A stretch of 37,978 nucleotides of DNA. Source: Welwitschia mirabilis (lineage: Eukaryota > Gnetophyta > Gnetopsida > Welwitschiales). Shown here in pieces: positions 22,620-33,393 of the stretch. The translations under genes and the position numbers were made by a program. The DNA is taken from contig JBOZIK010000001.1 of assembly GCA_051453625.1 (NCBI GenBank), positions 236,745,420 to 236,783,397 of the forward strand. Direction: 5' to 3'. The notes beneath the pieces were generated by a model. It made no database searches. It was not told the DNA's origin and worked only from the letters and a program-made list of their open reading frames with translations. Each line of letters begins with the position of its first letter. Positions within the stretch are counted from its first letter, which is position 1.

Positions 22620-23110
22620 AACTTCAGAGCTTCACTAGCCCAACATTAGATCTAGAACAATTAAACTTTTGCCCAACTACAAGCTTACCAATGCAAACCT
22701 CTTCAAGTATTTTACCATCAATACTAGAAAATGGGAAACGTTTGACTAAATAGCAAGCACTTATCACTACTTCAACCTCGAATTTGGCTCTAGTCCAAAG
22801 GCACAAAGCAGACATTTAGCTCATAATTTTTAATCTAGAGCTACTAAGCAAAAATCTAGCCTAATCCATGAATGTTCTATTTAGACACTTAGCAACTCTA
22901 GTTTGTTCAAGAGTTCTAATGACCTGTTGCTTAAAGAATCCTATATTCTTATGAAAGCATCAAATGCAGAAGAGCAATATTCACTTCCATTATTTGTGTA
23001 TAAACATTTTAGCTTTCTCCCAATTTGAAATATTTCCTCTATAGTTCAAACTCTTTGGACCATTTTTAATAATACAACCTTTCCTTTTATGCCAAATTTG
23101 AGCAACAAAT
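22620..23110 (-). pseudogene. Tork-like copia integrase fragment
   Basis: Minus-strand pieces read IGRKLKCLYTNNGSEYCSSA (the KVKCLRTDNGGEY block; catalytic Asp replaced by Asn) and ISACYLVKRFPFSSIDGKI then LEEVCIGK (the ACYLxNRxPSSAxDGKxPEEVWxGK block). These are typical of Tork-type copia rather than of the SIRE-type fragment just upstream. Stops and shifts throughout. Confidence 0.65.
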
Positions 23111-23199
23111 CTTTCTAAAATTGTCAATGCAAAATAACTATTGCCAAAGTTCATGTGGTGTCTTTTAAGTACCTAGACATAGTAAGACACTATTGCAAA

Positions 23200-24460
23200 T
23201 GTAATAGGGTGGGTTAATAGCTTAAGCCCAAAGGTAATGACGGCTAGCTTGCTCATTTATCATTGTTCTTGCCATTTCAACCACTCTATTCTTCCTTTTC
23301 AACAACACCATTTTCTTGAGGTGTCCTTGGGGTTGAAAACTGATGCAAAATACCACTACTACCACAATATGATTCAAACTTTTCATTATCAAACTTACCT
23401 CCATATTCAGATCTAATGTTGTTTATAAAATAGCCTTCTTCATTTTGTATCCTCCTCGTATCTTCACAAAACTACTAAAAGCCTCATATTTGCCATGTAA
23501 ACAAACCAGCCCAACTAGTTCTTAAGAAAGTATCAATCATGACTAAACAATATTTCTTACCTCCAAGGCTTATCATGTGAGCTTGTCCAACTAGATCCAT
23601 ATGAATAAGGTCAAAAGGCCTACTGAAAGTATCACCCTTCTTGCTATTGAAACAAGATACACTTAATTTTTCTTTTAATTAGGAGTCACACGCCTTAGCA
23701 TGAGACATCTTTAGCTTTAAACACCATGGATTAGCTCTCTATTAGACAAGATCTTTAGGTCCCATAGATTTAGGTACCTGAGCCTCTTATGTCAAATATT
23801 GACCTCGTCTAATTTTATTAGCTAGCAACTATCATCATGCTTAGCATTTGTTTCCAAAACATACATGAAACTTGATCCATCACTAACAAGAACAAGCTAA
23901 TTACTAATTAGTGATGGCATTTCTGATCTCACGTTTATCCTTATAAAAAGAATCAATATTTCCTTTATCACAAATTTGAGAAATACTTAATAAATTGTGC
24001 TTGAGGCATCAACCAATAAACATCACTAATAGTAGGATGATGCCCATTAGCAGCAATGGTACCTTTACCGACAATTCTACCTTTACTATTATCGCTAAAA
24101 TTTAACTTTTAACTATTATAATCAACTAAGGAACTAAATAAACTTTTATCACGTGTTGTGTGATAGGGACAACAACTATCCAAGTTACATTTGGTGTTAT
24201 TATGAACCTTAAAGGAAGCATGGGCAAAAAGCATTTTTATTACATCCTTTCTTATCCAATTCGAATCCCTTTGTTGGCATCACTCCTTTGAGAAGGTACT
24301 TAGGGCCATTACTTAATTATAAACCTACAATTACCATATCCAAAATACAAGGATTTCTTATATGGACATGCAAACTTCACATGGCCATACTTTTGACAGT
24401 AATAACATTTCAATGTCAACTTTGAAGAAGAGTAGCTGGAAAAGCTAGACTTGACAAAAT
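23200..24460 (-). pseudogene. Sirevirus-like gag-end, protease and integrase fragment, minus strand
   Basis: In minus-strand order: a zinc knuckle CYYCQKYGHVKFAC at 24407-24366 (intact CX2CX4HX4C); protease NLDSCCPYHTTRDKSLF at about 24187-24130, with the DSG active-site Gly changed to Cys; HNLLSISQIC-like and SCFNSKKGD pre-integrase pieces; FDLIHMDLVGQ near 23620; FSTPRTPQENGVVE with the catalytic Glu kept near 23320; and VVEMARTMINEQASRHYLWA to 23222. Several frameshifts. RT and RNase H are missing; the sequence passes directly into the Tork-like piece. Confidence 0.7.
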
Positions 24461-24589
24461 TTGAGGCATTTATGCTACTAAAGAATTTCTAGTAGTTACC
24501 TGTTTTAAGGTTTTTTGCTATTGGAAATAGTTTGTCATTGATGCCCCTCTTCAAAAGTGTTTTTTGGTGTTCTTCTGATTTGTTTTGCA

Positions 24590-25690
24590 AGAAGGGTCGA
24601 TTGCATGCTTGCTAAGGGTGACCTAAATCTTGATGTTGATCCCGTTAAAAGAACTGAATGCTCCAAGGGCAACCGGACAAATTTTGAGAGTGACTGCAAA
24701 AGCTGAAGGCAACCTCATTTTTTCTAAGGTTGACCAGATTCAACTCAGTTGCCTTTTTAATTAGTTCTAAGGTTGACCGGATTCAACTCAGTTGCCTTTT
24801 TAATTAGTAGACTAACTCTTCTGAGGGTGGCCAGGCAAAATCTTAGGGCGATCAGATAAACTAATGACAGGCTAGCGTTTTTTGAGGTCGACTGGACTCA
24901 AGTTAGCTGACATTCAACCTAAAAATCAACCTCCTGAGGGTGTTCAAGATTTTCTTAAGGGTGATCAAATCTTTCCAGAATGAATGCAACATGCTTATCA
25001 GGTCGACTGAATATTTTTTGAGGTCAACCAAACCACTAGCCATTTGAATTTGGTGAATGTTAGGGCACTTCACTTATTTCAGAGAATAGTCCATGGAACT
25101 GGAGATCACACAAAGATTGCCAAATAGTCAGAAACCCTAGCATCTTAAATTGACCAAACTGATTCATCTAGAGGTTGTTGCTTCTATTGTAAGATCATTT
25201 TTTCTATTCAACACTCTCTCTGTAAAATCTTCTCTGCTCAGCTTCTTTTGTAAGATCTATATTCTTCAATTAAAGTTATTATTGTATCATCAAGCTATCA
25301 AAGCTACTTTTTCTTAAGCTGAACCTCGAATGATGTAGTGCAACAATGCATGTCCTCCATTTCATCATTATCCTTCTACATGGTTTGTGGATTTGTCCTG
25401 AAAATCCCAAGGCTAACAGCAAGGCTATATGATGAACTTGCAAAACAATTTACTTGAATAATACAATCTAGCCAAAGACACTTTGTTTGTTGGCTGAAGG
25501 ATGGTTGTTGACCACTATTAACGAAAGTCTCCATTCTTGTTTTAGTTGTTGGTAATCCTATTTATCTGCATGTTTTAATTGATTATCCTTTTTAAGCAAT
25601 TTTTTATGAAAGGTTGATTCAAGTTTTAAAAATCCCTCTTCACTCCCTCTAAGGTTAATCCTTCTATCATATAACTCTTCCCATGAGGAC
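24590..25690 (+). repeat. Lone, decayed Sirevirus-type LTR, + strand
   Basis: Middle part carries many GTCGACC/GTCAACC motifs (24729, 24772, 24887, 25003, 25023), as in the LTRs at 2484, 25925 and 34551. It ends in AAAATCCCTCTTCACTCCC and TCTAAGGTTA near 25640-25675, matching the CCTATTCAxxCCCTCTAGGGTTA end of the LTR at 25925. No internal region follows in the same direction. Boundaries approximate. Confidence 0.5.
24722..24807. repeat. 43-bp perfect-minus-one tandem duplication
   Basis: 24722-24764 and 24765-24807 are identical except one A/G within GTTGACC[A/G]GATT. Each ends GCCTTTTTAATTAG. Confidence 0.95.
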
Positions 25691-25924
25691 ATAAAGGTTC
25701 TTGTCGCTAATTAGTAAATTGTTGAGCTGCTTTCCTACATCTTCAAGCCATCTAGAAGGAACCTCAATCTTATCAATACCCCTTTTAGTCTTACATTCTA
25801 AATCATAAATCTGATTAAAATGACATTTTTCTTTTATAAAGCACCACTAATATGAAAAAACTTTCCATATGCAATATTCATGTCGTCAAAAGTATCTTCA
25901 TCTCAAGCAAACAGAAGAACTTAT

Positions 25925-26891
25925 TGTTAGATTGTATATTGCCAATTCATGTCAAACTAATGCGATGCTTGTAGAATAAGTTGTGATTTTGGAAATATGT
26001 GAAAGTGAAGTCTATGAATGCTAAAAGATAATCAAAGACTTGCATAAGATTTGATCTTGGGTACTTCATTAGTCCTCCAAGTGATTTGGCATCAGGTTGA
26101 TCGGATCAGCCTTGAGGCAACTAGATCTGGAAGTACCCTTCCTGATTGCTTCAAATTAGGTCGACCAGATCCATATCCAATCGACTCGACGAGGGTCGAT
26201 CGAATAAAGATGGGGTCGACTACGTTGTACTCTGTCCACGAATGGAGATGACCGAATGATTCATTGGATCAACTGAACCTACAGAACTGACCAAATTTGA
26301 AATAGTTTTCTAATTGTTATCTCACCTAATCTACCCATTACTTTTGGGAGGTCAATTTAAACAACTAGAGTTAGAACTAAGGAAGAAGGAGATTTTGAAC
26401 ATTTTTGAAATCAGACTATACTGTTACTCTCGCAAACAGCTTATCTTTATAACATCGTTCTCTGTTCTTTGTACCTAACTTTGTACCAAATTTGATAATA
26501 AGGCTCCATTATTGTATTTGCATCTGAGTGATTTAGAGCACAAAGGCTTCATCCCATCACTCATCCTTGAAGGAACTGGAAGATTCAGACTTAGCCTACA
26601 AAGGTTTGGATTGTAAAGGTTGTTGATTATCCTTGAAAACCTAGTGGAAAGTGGAATTAACTGAGATTTGGAACACCCTAGCCTTTGGCTGTCTTTTGAA
26701 AGTGGAGTAGGGTGTATCTCGAACCACTATAAATTTTGTGTTTGAGTATAGTTTATGTTTCCTCATAGTTTTACTTTTCGTATGGTTTGTTTAATCTGAA
26801 GATTTTAAATTTGGTTATACAAAGATTTTAATATGAGGAAGGGGCTAAAAAGAAACCTATTCATAGCCCTCTAGGGTTATTTGATTCTACA
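25925..26891 (+). repeat. 5' LTR of the large Sirevirus-like element
   Basis: Starts TGTTAGATTG and ends CTACA, 967 bp, followed two bases later by the primer site. Pairs with 34551-35410 (shared CCTCCAAGTGATTTG, GGATCAGCCTT, CCACTATAAAT blocks). Motifs of the GTCGACC type cluster at 26095-26290. Confidence 0.85.
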
Positions 26892-26893
26892 AT

Positions 26894-26907
26894 TGGTATC
26901 AATGCCC
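26894..26907 (+). other. Primer-binding site
   Basis: TGGTATCAATGCCC is close to TGGTATCAGAGCC, the complement of initiator tRNA-Met used by most plant copia elements, and lies two bases after the LTR end. Confidence 0.75.
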
Positions 26908-26959
26908 AGTTGAGTCAATATAAAGATTTTAAATAATCTTTCACTCAATAACCCTAGTT

Positions 26960-28240
26960 ATGAGCACTATTGCAAAAGGTATCTTCATTTCTAAACCTTC
27001 ACTATTTGATGGAACAAACTATGGGTATTGGAAGCTAAAATGAGAATTTGTCCACAATCCACTAATGTGAATATTAAGACATTTGTGTCCTTAAAGCCCA
27101 AGGATAAATGGAATCAAATGGATAAGAACTTGGCTAATCTTAACTTTCCTTCTTTGAATGCTATTTCTTGAGTAGTAAATGCAAAAGAGTTAAAGAGGAT
27201 AATCAACTGCAGATCTGCAAAGCAAGCTTGGAACATCTTGGAAACATCTCATGAAGTAACAACCATTGTGAAGCAGGCTAGCCTTTAGATGCTTATCTCT
27301 AAGTTTGAAGTTATCAAAACAGAAGACAAAGAAACTCACTAAGAATTCTTTGCAAAGCTCACAGATAATATTAACTCTATGGAAAGTCTTGGAGAAAAGA
27401 TAGAAGAGTCCAAAGTGGTTAAAGAAGCATTGAGGTCTCTTCCCAAATAGGTTGAACCTATGGCAACAATGATAGAAGAAACCAAGGATTTAAATAGAAT
27501 GTCGATTGATGAACTTCAAGGAATTCTACAGACGTATGAGTTAAAGTTCTCCAAGGATAAGAAGAAGAGCTTGGCTCCATAAAGCACCAATGAAGGGAAT
27601 GAAAGTGATCAATCAAAGAAAGAGCTAGATAAAGATGAGGCAACTCTTCTTGCTCACAGATTCAAGAAATCTCTATCCAATAAAATTAGAAGGAAAGGAT
27701 TTTCTAAGTCAAAGAGAGTTTATGAAAGAAGGAAAGAGATCCAATGCTATGCTTGTAAAGGTTTTGGTCATATGGCCAATGACTATGCAAACATCAACAA
27801 GTGTGACAATGAGCTAAAAAGATCAAAGAATTCATTATTCTAGCTACTTGAGACGATTTTGAAGATGACAGAGAGATTAGTTCAGACTTTGAATTAGAAG
27901 CTATGACAAGGTTACCTTTCACGGCTATTGTGCATCCCACTACTCTGTCACCACAATTATTTGACCATGATGATTTGGTCATAAGCAAAGATGAAGAAGA
28001 TGATGATTTTTGAAGAGACATGTCAAGAACTTTATCAAGAATGCAAAAGGCTTGCTCAGAAAGTCAATGATCTAAACAAAATCATCTAGGATCTGAAACT
28101 CGAAAAGGAAGTCATGAATCAAAAATTTAAAGAGATTCAAGAGGAGAACTCAAACCTCATCAAGAAATTGAACCATTCTTCACAAGCCTTAAGCAGATTG
28201 ATTAAAGGATCAAAGAAACTTTAGAAGATGCTTAGATTGG
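26960..28240 (+). pseudogene. gag of the large Sirevirus-like element, broken
   Basis: ATG at 26960 (MSTIAKGIFISKPSLFDGTN, YGYWKLK); a frameshift near 27041 leads to MRICPQS and the body. The UBN2-type gag block follows (AKQAWNILETSHE, LISKFEVIKTED, IEESKDLNRMSIDELQG). Zinc knuckle at 27745-27786 reads CYACKGFGHMANDY: the last Cys of CX2CX4HX4C is Tyr. The C-terminal part (about 28015-28235) reads ELYQECKRLAQKVNDLNK, LKLEKEVMNQKFKEIQEENS and NLIKKLNHSS, a predicted coiled coil as in Sirevirus gags. At least five in-frame stops, several of the C-to-T kind. Confidence 0.75.
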
Positions 28241-28350
28241 AATAGTTTGCGTATGACAAAAGGGGGATTGGCTCTGAAGGCAAGAGTGCATCAACCTCAT
28301 CAGCTGAGGTAAGTATTAAAGGTATAACATTTCCTATTACAAATATCTCT

Positions 28351-28392
28351 TGTCATTTTTGTTGCAAATTTGGTCATTCAAATTTTAACTGT
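28351..28392 (+). other. Second zinc knuckle (intact)
   Basis: CHFCCKFGHSNFNC fits CX2CX4HX4C. The same element feature occurs at 24366-24407 on the minus strand. In Sireviruses such a knuckle lies between gag and protease. Confidence 0.7.
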
Positions 28393-28499
28393 CCATATAG
28401 AAAGGTTGCATTTTGTAAATATTAGTGCTTTATTATTTAAATTTGTTCCCAAACAAATATCTACCCAAAAGTCAAGAAAGACTATGTGAGTAAAAGTTG

Positions 28500-29131
28500 A
28501 CAATTTAAAAAGTGTTTTGATCCAAGCAGCTTTTAAGATTAGCACTGGCTTATGTCGCTATCTTGAGAATGGTATTCTTGTCAAATCTCCAAGGACAGAT
28601 CAAGATTTCAATGCTTGAACAGCTTTGATGGAGGAGAAGTTACCTTTGGAGATGATGTAGACAAAGATTGAAGGAATAGGAACCACTAGAGGAGGTATCA
28701 TCTTAAGATTAATGAAGTTTTGTACATGAATGGCTTCAAACATGATCTATTCAGCATTAGTCAAACATGTGACAAAGGGCACAAAGTTATTTTAGATTAT
28801 AGCAAATGTGAAGTTAGGCATGAGGAAACAAATGGTATATTACTTGTTGGAAAGGGAACTGACAATGTGCATTGCAAAGGCAATTCACTACTTCTGCTTG
28901 TAATTTCTTTCAAATAAATAATGAAGATCTCTAGCACCAAAGACTGGGGCATGTAAGATATGGTCATGTGAAGGTCTTGGTTAAAAAGGAGATAGTGAAA
29001 AGGCTTCCAAAAATAGGCTTTGTTCAACACGGAATGTGTGATACTTGTTAGAAGGGAAAGCAACTCCGATCATCACACAAGAGTAAGAACTTCATATCAA
29101 CTTCCATGCTACTGGACCTCATTCATATAGA
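28500..29131 (+). pseudogene. Protease remnant and GAG-pre-integrase region
   Basis: YLENGILVKSPRTDQDF at about 28558-28608 sits where copia has YLDSGCSRHMTGD; the catalytic DSG reads ENG (inferred alignment). GGEVTFGD follows. Then VLYMNGFKHDLFSISQTC, LHQRLGHVRYGHVK and a CDTC-type end at about 28940-29050, with frameshifts and stops. The frame reaches the integrase start (STSMLLDLIHID) just before the 29132 gap. Confidence 0.65.
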
Positions 29132-29308
29132 NNNNNNNNNNNNNNNNNNNNNNNNNNNNNNNNNNNNNNNNNNNNNNNNNNNNNNNNNNNNNNNNNNNNN
29201 NNNNNNNNNNNNNNNNNNNNNNNNNNNNNNNGGAAAGCAACTCCGATCATCACACAAGAGTACGAACTTCATATCAACGTCCATGCTACTGGACCTCATT
29301 CATATGGA
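29055..29308. repeat. 77-bp sequence repeated on both sides of a 100-N gap
   Basis: 29055-29131 and 29232-29308 differ at three positions. Both encode the same pre-integrase/integrase join, which should occur once in the element. Confidence 0.9.
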
Positions 29309-29865
29309 TCCAGTAGGCTCGTCTCAAGCAGTAAACTTATCTGATAAAAGGTATTTCTTAATCATGGTTGATGATTATGCTAGGTTTACTTGGGTATCAT
29401 TTTTGAGAAACAAATCTCATGCTTTTAAACATTTTTTAGGAATTTGTAATCAAGTGCAAAATGAAAAGGATTACATTAATAGGCAAATTAGAAGTGACTA
29501 TGGTGATGAATTTGAAAATTGGTCTTTTGAGAAATTTTGTATTAATAATGAAATTGAGCATGATTTTTTAGCTCCAAAGACTCCTCAGCAAAATGTAATG
29601 GTTAAAAGGAAAAATCAAGTTCTTTAAGAAATGGCTAGAACAATGTTGAACAACAAAGAGGTACCCAAAAAGTTTTGTGCTACAGCTGTTAATATTGCCT
29701 ATCATATTATCAATTGATTGTACGTAAGGCCACGTATGAAGAAAACTTCCTATGAAATTTGGACAAGTAAGAAACTAGATGTTTCATATTTTAAAGTTTT
29801 TGGGAGCAAGTGTTTTATGCTAAAAATAGAGAAAATTTGGGAAAATTTGATTTCAAGGCAAATGA
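29232..29865 (+). pseudogene. Integrase of the large element, catalytic Glu lost
   Basis: Reads LLDLIHMDPVGSSQ, KRYFLIMVDDYARFTW, QIRSDYGDEFENWSFEKFC and TPQQNVMVKRKN. The second catalytic Asp is at 29496-29498; 35 residues later, at 29604-29606, stands Lys instead of the Glu of the DD35E triad. Stops at 29625 and 29716 precede VRPRMKKTSYEIWTSKK and VSYFKVFGSKCF, the typical end of copia integrase. Confidence 0.8.
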
Positions 29866-30175
29866 AGTTGTATTTCTTAGATATTCTTCTAGGAGTAGAG
29901 CTTATAGAGTTTTTCAATAGACATATTTTATCTATAGAAGAATGTGTAAATGTGCAAATAGATGATGCTAACCGCAACCAATCAAGTGCAGATGATGAAG
30001 AAAGAACACCATTTAAAGATTTCTCTTATGACAAAATGTACTCAAGAAAAAGTGATGGATCTAATAAAGAGTCGATGACTTCAGAAGGACAAACTAAAGC
30101 GCTTAAGGATCATCCTCTTGATACCATTATTGATGATGTAAACTCAATTGTGCACATAAGATACTGTTAGAATTT

Positions 30176-30560
30176 TTTGTGCTCATGTGTCTTATGTGAG
30201 TTAGGTAGAGCCCAAAGGTTTTGATGAGGCTAAACAACATGAAGAATGGATCTTAGCCATGCAAGAATAATTGAATCAATTCAAACAAAATGATGTATAG
30301 GATTGTTGCCAAGATCCAAAAACAAGAATGTGATTGGGACAAAGTGGATTTAAAAAAAAAGTTATGAAAACAATGTAATCACAAAAAACAAGGCAAGGCT
30401 TATAGCTCAAAGATATAATCAAATAGTATAGATGTTGGAAATACTTTTACTCCAGTTGCTAGGTTAGAAAGCATTCGTATGTTTTGATCTTTTGCTTTTT
30501 TCAAAAAGTTTAAAGGTATTTCAGCTGGACATTAAAGGTACATTTTGAATGGTATTCTTA
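30176..30560 (+). pseudogene. Reverse transcriptase, N-terminal half
   Basis: Reads VEPKGFDEAKQHEEWILAMQ and LNQFKQNDV, then shifted pieces equivalent to the KxRLVAQGYNQ, FxPVARLESIR and LDIKxxFLNGIL blocks, right up to the gap at 30561. Several stops. Confidence 0.7.
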
Positions 30561-30660
30561 NNNNNNNNNNNNNNNNNNNNNNNNNNNNNNNNNNNNNNNN
30601 NNNNNNNNNNNNNNNNNNNNNNNNNNNNNNNNNNNNNNNNNNNNNNNNNNNNNNNNNNNN

Positions 30661-31065
30661 TCACATTTTAGGTTGTCAAAAGAAAATTGCCCACATATAG
30701 ATGAAGAATTTGCTAAAGTTGAAAAGGTTTCCTACACTTCTATAGTGGGATCTCTCATATATACAATAGTATGTACTACTCCTAATATTGCTTATGCTGT
30801 AAGAGTGGTCAGCAAATTTATGATAAACTACTATTGAAACCATTGGCTTGTTGTTAAATGGAGGCAACACAAACAGATTGTTTATGCCATAAGAATGGTA
30901 AGTTATCCATTCAAGGATTTATGGATGCAAATTTTGCAGCAGATTCAGATAGTAGATGTCCTTCCACTGGTTATTGTGGAAGAATATATGTTTCAATGAT
31001 TTTCAAAGTCCTCTTGCCATCCGTGAAGTTGAGACAAAATTGAAATATCTGTCATGTATGCCAAC
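30661..31065 (+). pseudogene. Tork-like RT/RNase H fragment inside the Sirevirus-like element
   Basis: Reads HFRLSKENCPHIDEEFAK, KVSYTSIVGSLIYTIVCTT, NIAYAVRVVSKFM and IQGFMDANFAADSDS, RCPSTGYC. These match the HFKLSKxxCP, VPYxSAVGSLMYAMVCTRPDIAxAV and GYxDADxAGDxDxRKSTSGY blocks of Tork-type copia, not the MIGSLLYLTASRPD type of Sireviruses, which appears later at 32250. The RNase H is cut near 31065. Confidence 0.65.
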
Positions 31066-31965
31066 CGAGACGCCTGAGATTTCTTCTGGGACATCCGGAC
31101 CTGTAAGCGGTGGTTCGTGTGGGGACGTCCGAGTTCTGAAACTAGGACATCCGGCCCTGTGCATGGTAAAATGTATGGGGACATCCAATAATTGGACTAG
31201 GACGTCTGCCCAGTTCACAGAAGAAGACTACGGGGACGTCTTGCATTTGTGATGGAGTGTCCACCCTTGTACTCGGTCCTTATTATTGGGACATGCGGAT
31301 TTTGTATCGGGACGCTCGAGATGACTTGCAGTTTTGACAAGGATCAAATATTACAATCGAGACATCCAGAGCTAAAGAAGAGGATGCCCAAGAAAGCAAA
31401 TGTTGGAGTGAAAAAGTAACAGTTCTAGATGTCAGAACGCATTTTTTAAGACGCCAATAGTCAGGGTTGTTTATTAAACAACTAGGGTTTCACGTTTGAG
31501 GCTTCAACAACTATATTTTATAAACCTTTGTATAAAAGTTTACATAATCATTTTTATAAGAACTTGCTTCTAAACTAATCAATGAAATTAACTCTCTTGT
31601 AACTTTCTAATCTGTACTACACTAGGATATCTACCGCTTGTCGAGATATTAATCTGATTTGTTGATGTACTGTGCTTGAAGGCATTCATGCTATCAGACT
31701 TTCATTTGATTGAAATCTTGTAGTTGCTCATTGCAATGAGCAAAGTGACCCTTGTGGGAAGGGTGTTGTATCTGACCCTTGGTGAAGGGTGTTGTAAGCT
31801 ACCCTTGGAGAAGGGAGTTCTAAGAGAGCCAGGAAGCTAAGAGCACGTTACTGCCCCCTAAAAGTGGAGTATGCATGGATTGCTGAACCAAAAGTCTGGT
31901 ACACATTGTCTTGTGTTTGGTTTTTCCTACTTTCCTTTATGATTTCAATTTCACGTGCTTAAGCA
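31066..31965 (+). repeat. LTR-like segment with repeated GGGACRTCCGG motifs
   Basis: First 300 bp carry about ten GGGAC[A/G]TCC-type motifs; then AACTAGGGTTT, a T/A-rich stretch, three ACCCTT...AAGGGT stem-loops (31745-31820), GCCCCCTAAAAGTGGAGTA and a T-rich end near 31960. The AAAGTGGAGTA to end part resembles the 3' part of the LTR at 25925. Taken as a truncated LTR of another copia family. Confidence 0.45.
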
Positions 31966-31984
31966 AATTTCCAAATTAAGCCTA

Positions 31985-32965
31985 GTAGATGAGGTTCCAT
32001 TGATAAAACTTTGTTCATCAAAAACCTCAAGAGGGATTTCTATATCCTTTAGATAAATGTAGGTGATCTTATACTTGGATCTTCAAATGAACAATTACCT
32101 TTAGAGTTTGCAAGACTGAGGGGGAAACACTTTTAGATGAGCATAATTGGAGAGGTGAGTATGTTTCTTGGACTGCAAATCACACAAGGTGATCAAGGTA
32201 TTTTTCTCTCTCAAACCAAATAAGTGAAAGACCTAGTTAAAAGGTTTGGATGGAGAATGCTAAAATACTAAACACATGCATGTTCACAAGTATCAGAATA
32301 GATGCTAATTTGAATGGTAAAGCAGTGGATGAAAAATTATATAGAAGTATGATTGGGAATTTATTATACTTAACTACTAACCAGCCTAATATAATGCTTT
32401 GTGTTAATGTGTGTGTTAGATATCAAGTAAATTCTAAGGAATCTCACTTGCAAGCAGTCAAAAGGATCATCAAGTACATCAAAGGTACATGTGAATTTGG
32501 ATTATGATATACAAACACGCCGTTTTATTATCTTACAGGATTTGGTAATGCGAATGGGGTTGTTTGCAAAAATGAGAGGAAAAGCACAAGTAGAAATTGC
32601 TTCTTCCTTAGATCATGTTTGGTGGCTTAGGCAAGCAAAAAGCAAAATTTAGTGTCCTTATCTACAACAAGAGCAGAATACATAGCAACAAGAAGTTATT
32701 GTACTCAACTACTATGGTTTAAAGAGATGCTTAAAAGATTTTAGAATGAAGTATTAGCAGGTTCCAAACCTCTGTGACAAGCACCATCAACATATCCAAA
32801 AACCTAGTGTTATACTCACATACTAAACATACTGAAATTCGACATCATTTCCTTCGTGATCAAGTAGAAAGAGTTGGCATTTCTATGAAATTCATTAGCA
32901 CAGAAGATCAATTAGCTGATTTTTATCAAATCTCTTAGTTACGATAGATTTTTTATGTTAAGACG
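31985..32965 (+). pseudogene. RT end and RNase H of the large Sirevirus-like element
   Basis: Resumes with GSIDKTLFIKNLKRDF, then the catalytic YVDD place reads NVGD (32056-32067), then LGSSNEQLPLEFA, GEVSMFLGLQITQGDQGIF, NAKILNTCMF, EKLYRSMIGNLLYLTTNQP, KESHLQAVKRIIKYIKGT (32250-32507), a Gly-Phe-Gly-Asn-Ala RNase H start and the STEDQLADF end near 32915. Stops and shifts throughout; both RT and RNase H active sites are altered. Confidence 0.75.
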
Positions 32966-33393
32966 ATAGTTAAGTATGTATCCACCATCCTCAGGGCGAT
33001 TGCCCAGATTTTCATTCTAGTCAACCAAATCACCCTAGTCAAATGGGATCAACCAAGCTGAGAACTTGATCATTGGGATTCAAATTGGGTTAGTAGTTGG
33101 ATCGACTAGATCCCTCATCCGATCGATCGAATTTGGAGGACCTTCAGTCAAGTCGACCAAAGGGGGATGCAATCAACCAATGGGATGCAATCAACCAATG
33201 CAACATATATCAGTGTGTTAAATCTGCTTGTGGACTCCAAACTTTTCTCAAAGTCACCTCAATTCTAGTATCCTCTCTAGGAAGCTATCCCACATCTAGT
33301 TAAACACATCTTTCCCCTTGTTAACCATTCCATCAACATCTTGACTTTTCCTCTCACAAATCTCTTCTTTGTCTTCTTCTTCCAAGTTGCAAA
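32966..33393 (+). promoter_or_regulatory. Motif-rich spacer between pol and the extra ORF
   Basis: Carries GTCAACC/GTCGACC-type motifs (33023, 33048, 33101, 33119, 33153, 33173, 33191) and an 18-bp tandem repeat at 33164-33199. The equivalent spacer of the left element (180-595) shares GTCAACC at 206 and a conserved end (AGCTATCC-CACATCTA-TTAAACACA). Regulatory role is only an inference from its resemblance to LTR sequence. Confidence 0.4.
33164..33199. repeat. 18-bp tandem repeat, two copies
   Basis: GGGATGCAATCAACCAAT occurs at 33164-33181 and again at 33182-33199 without change. Confidence 0.95.

Noticed and set aside
25691-25924. Possible minus-strand gag fragment (short open pieces such as SWEELYD-like)
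   Set aside because: No block long enough to assign to any gag family.
30993-31252. ORFs of 63-98 codons on both strands
   Set aside because: Produced by the less AT-rich motif array of the LTR-like segment.
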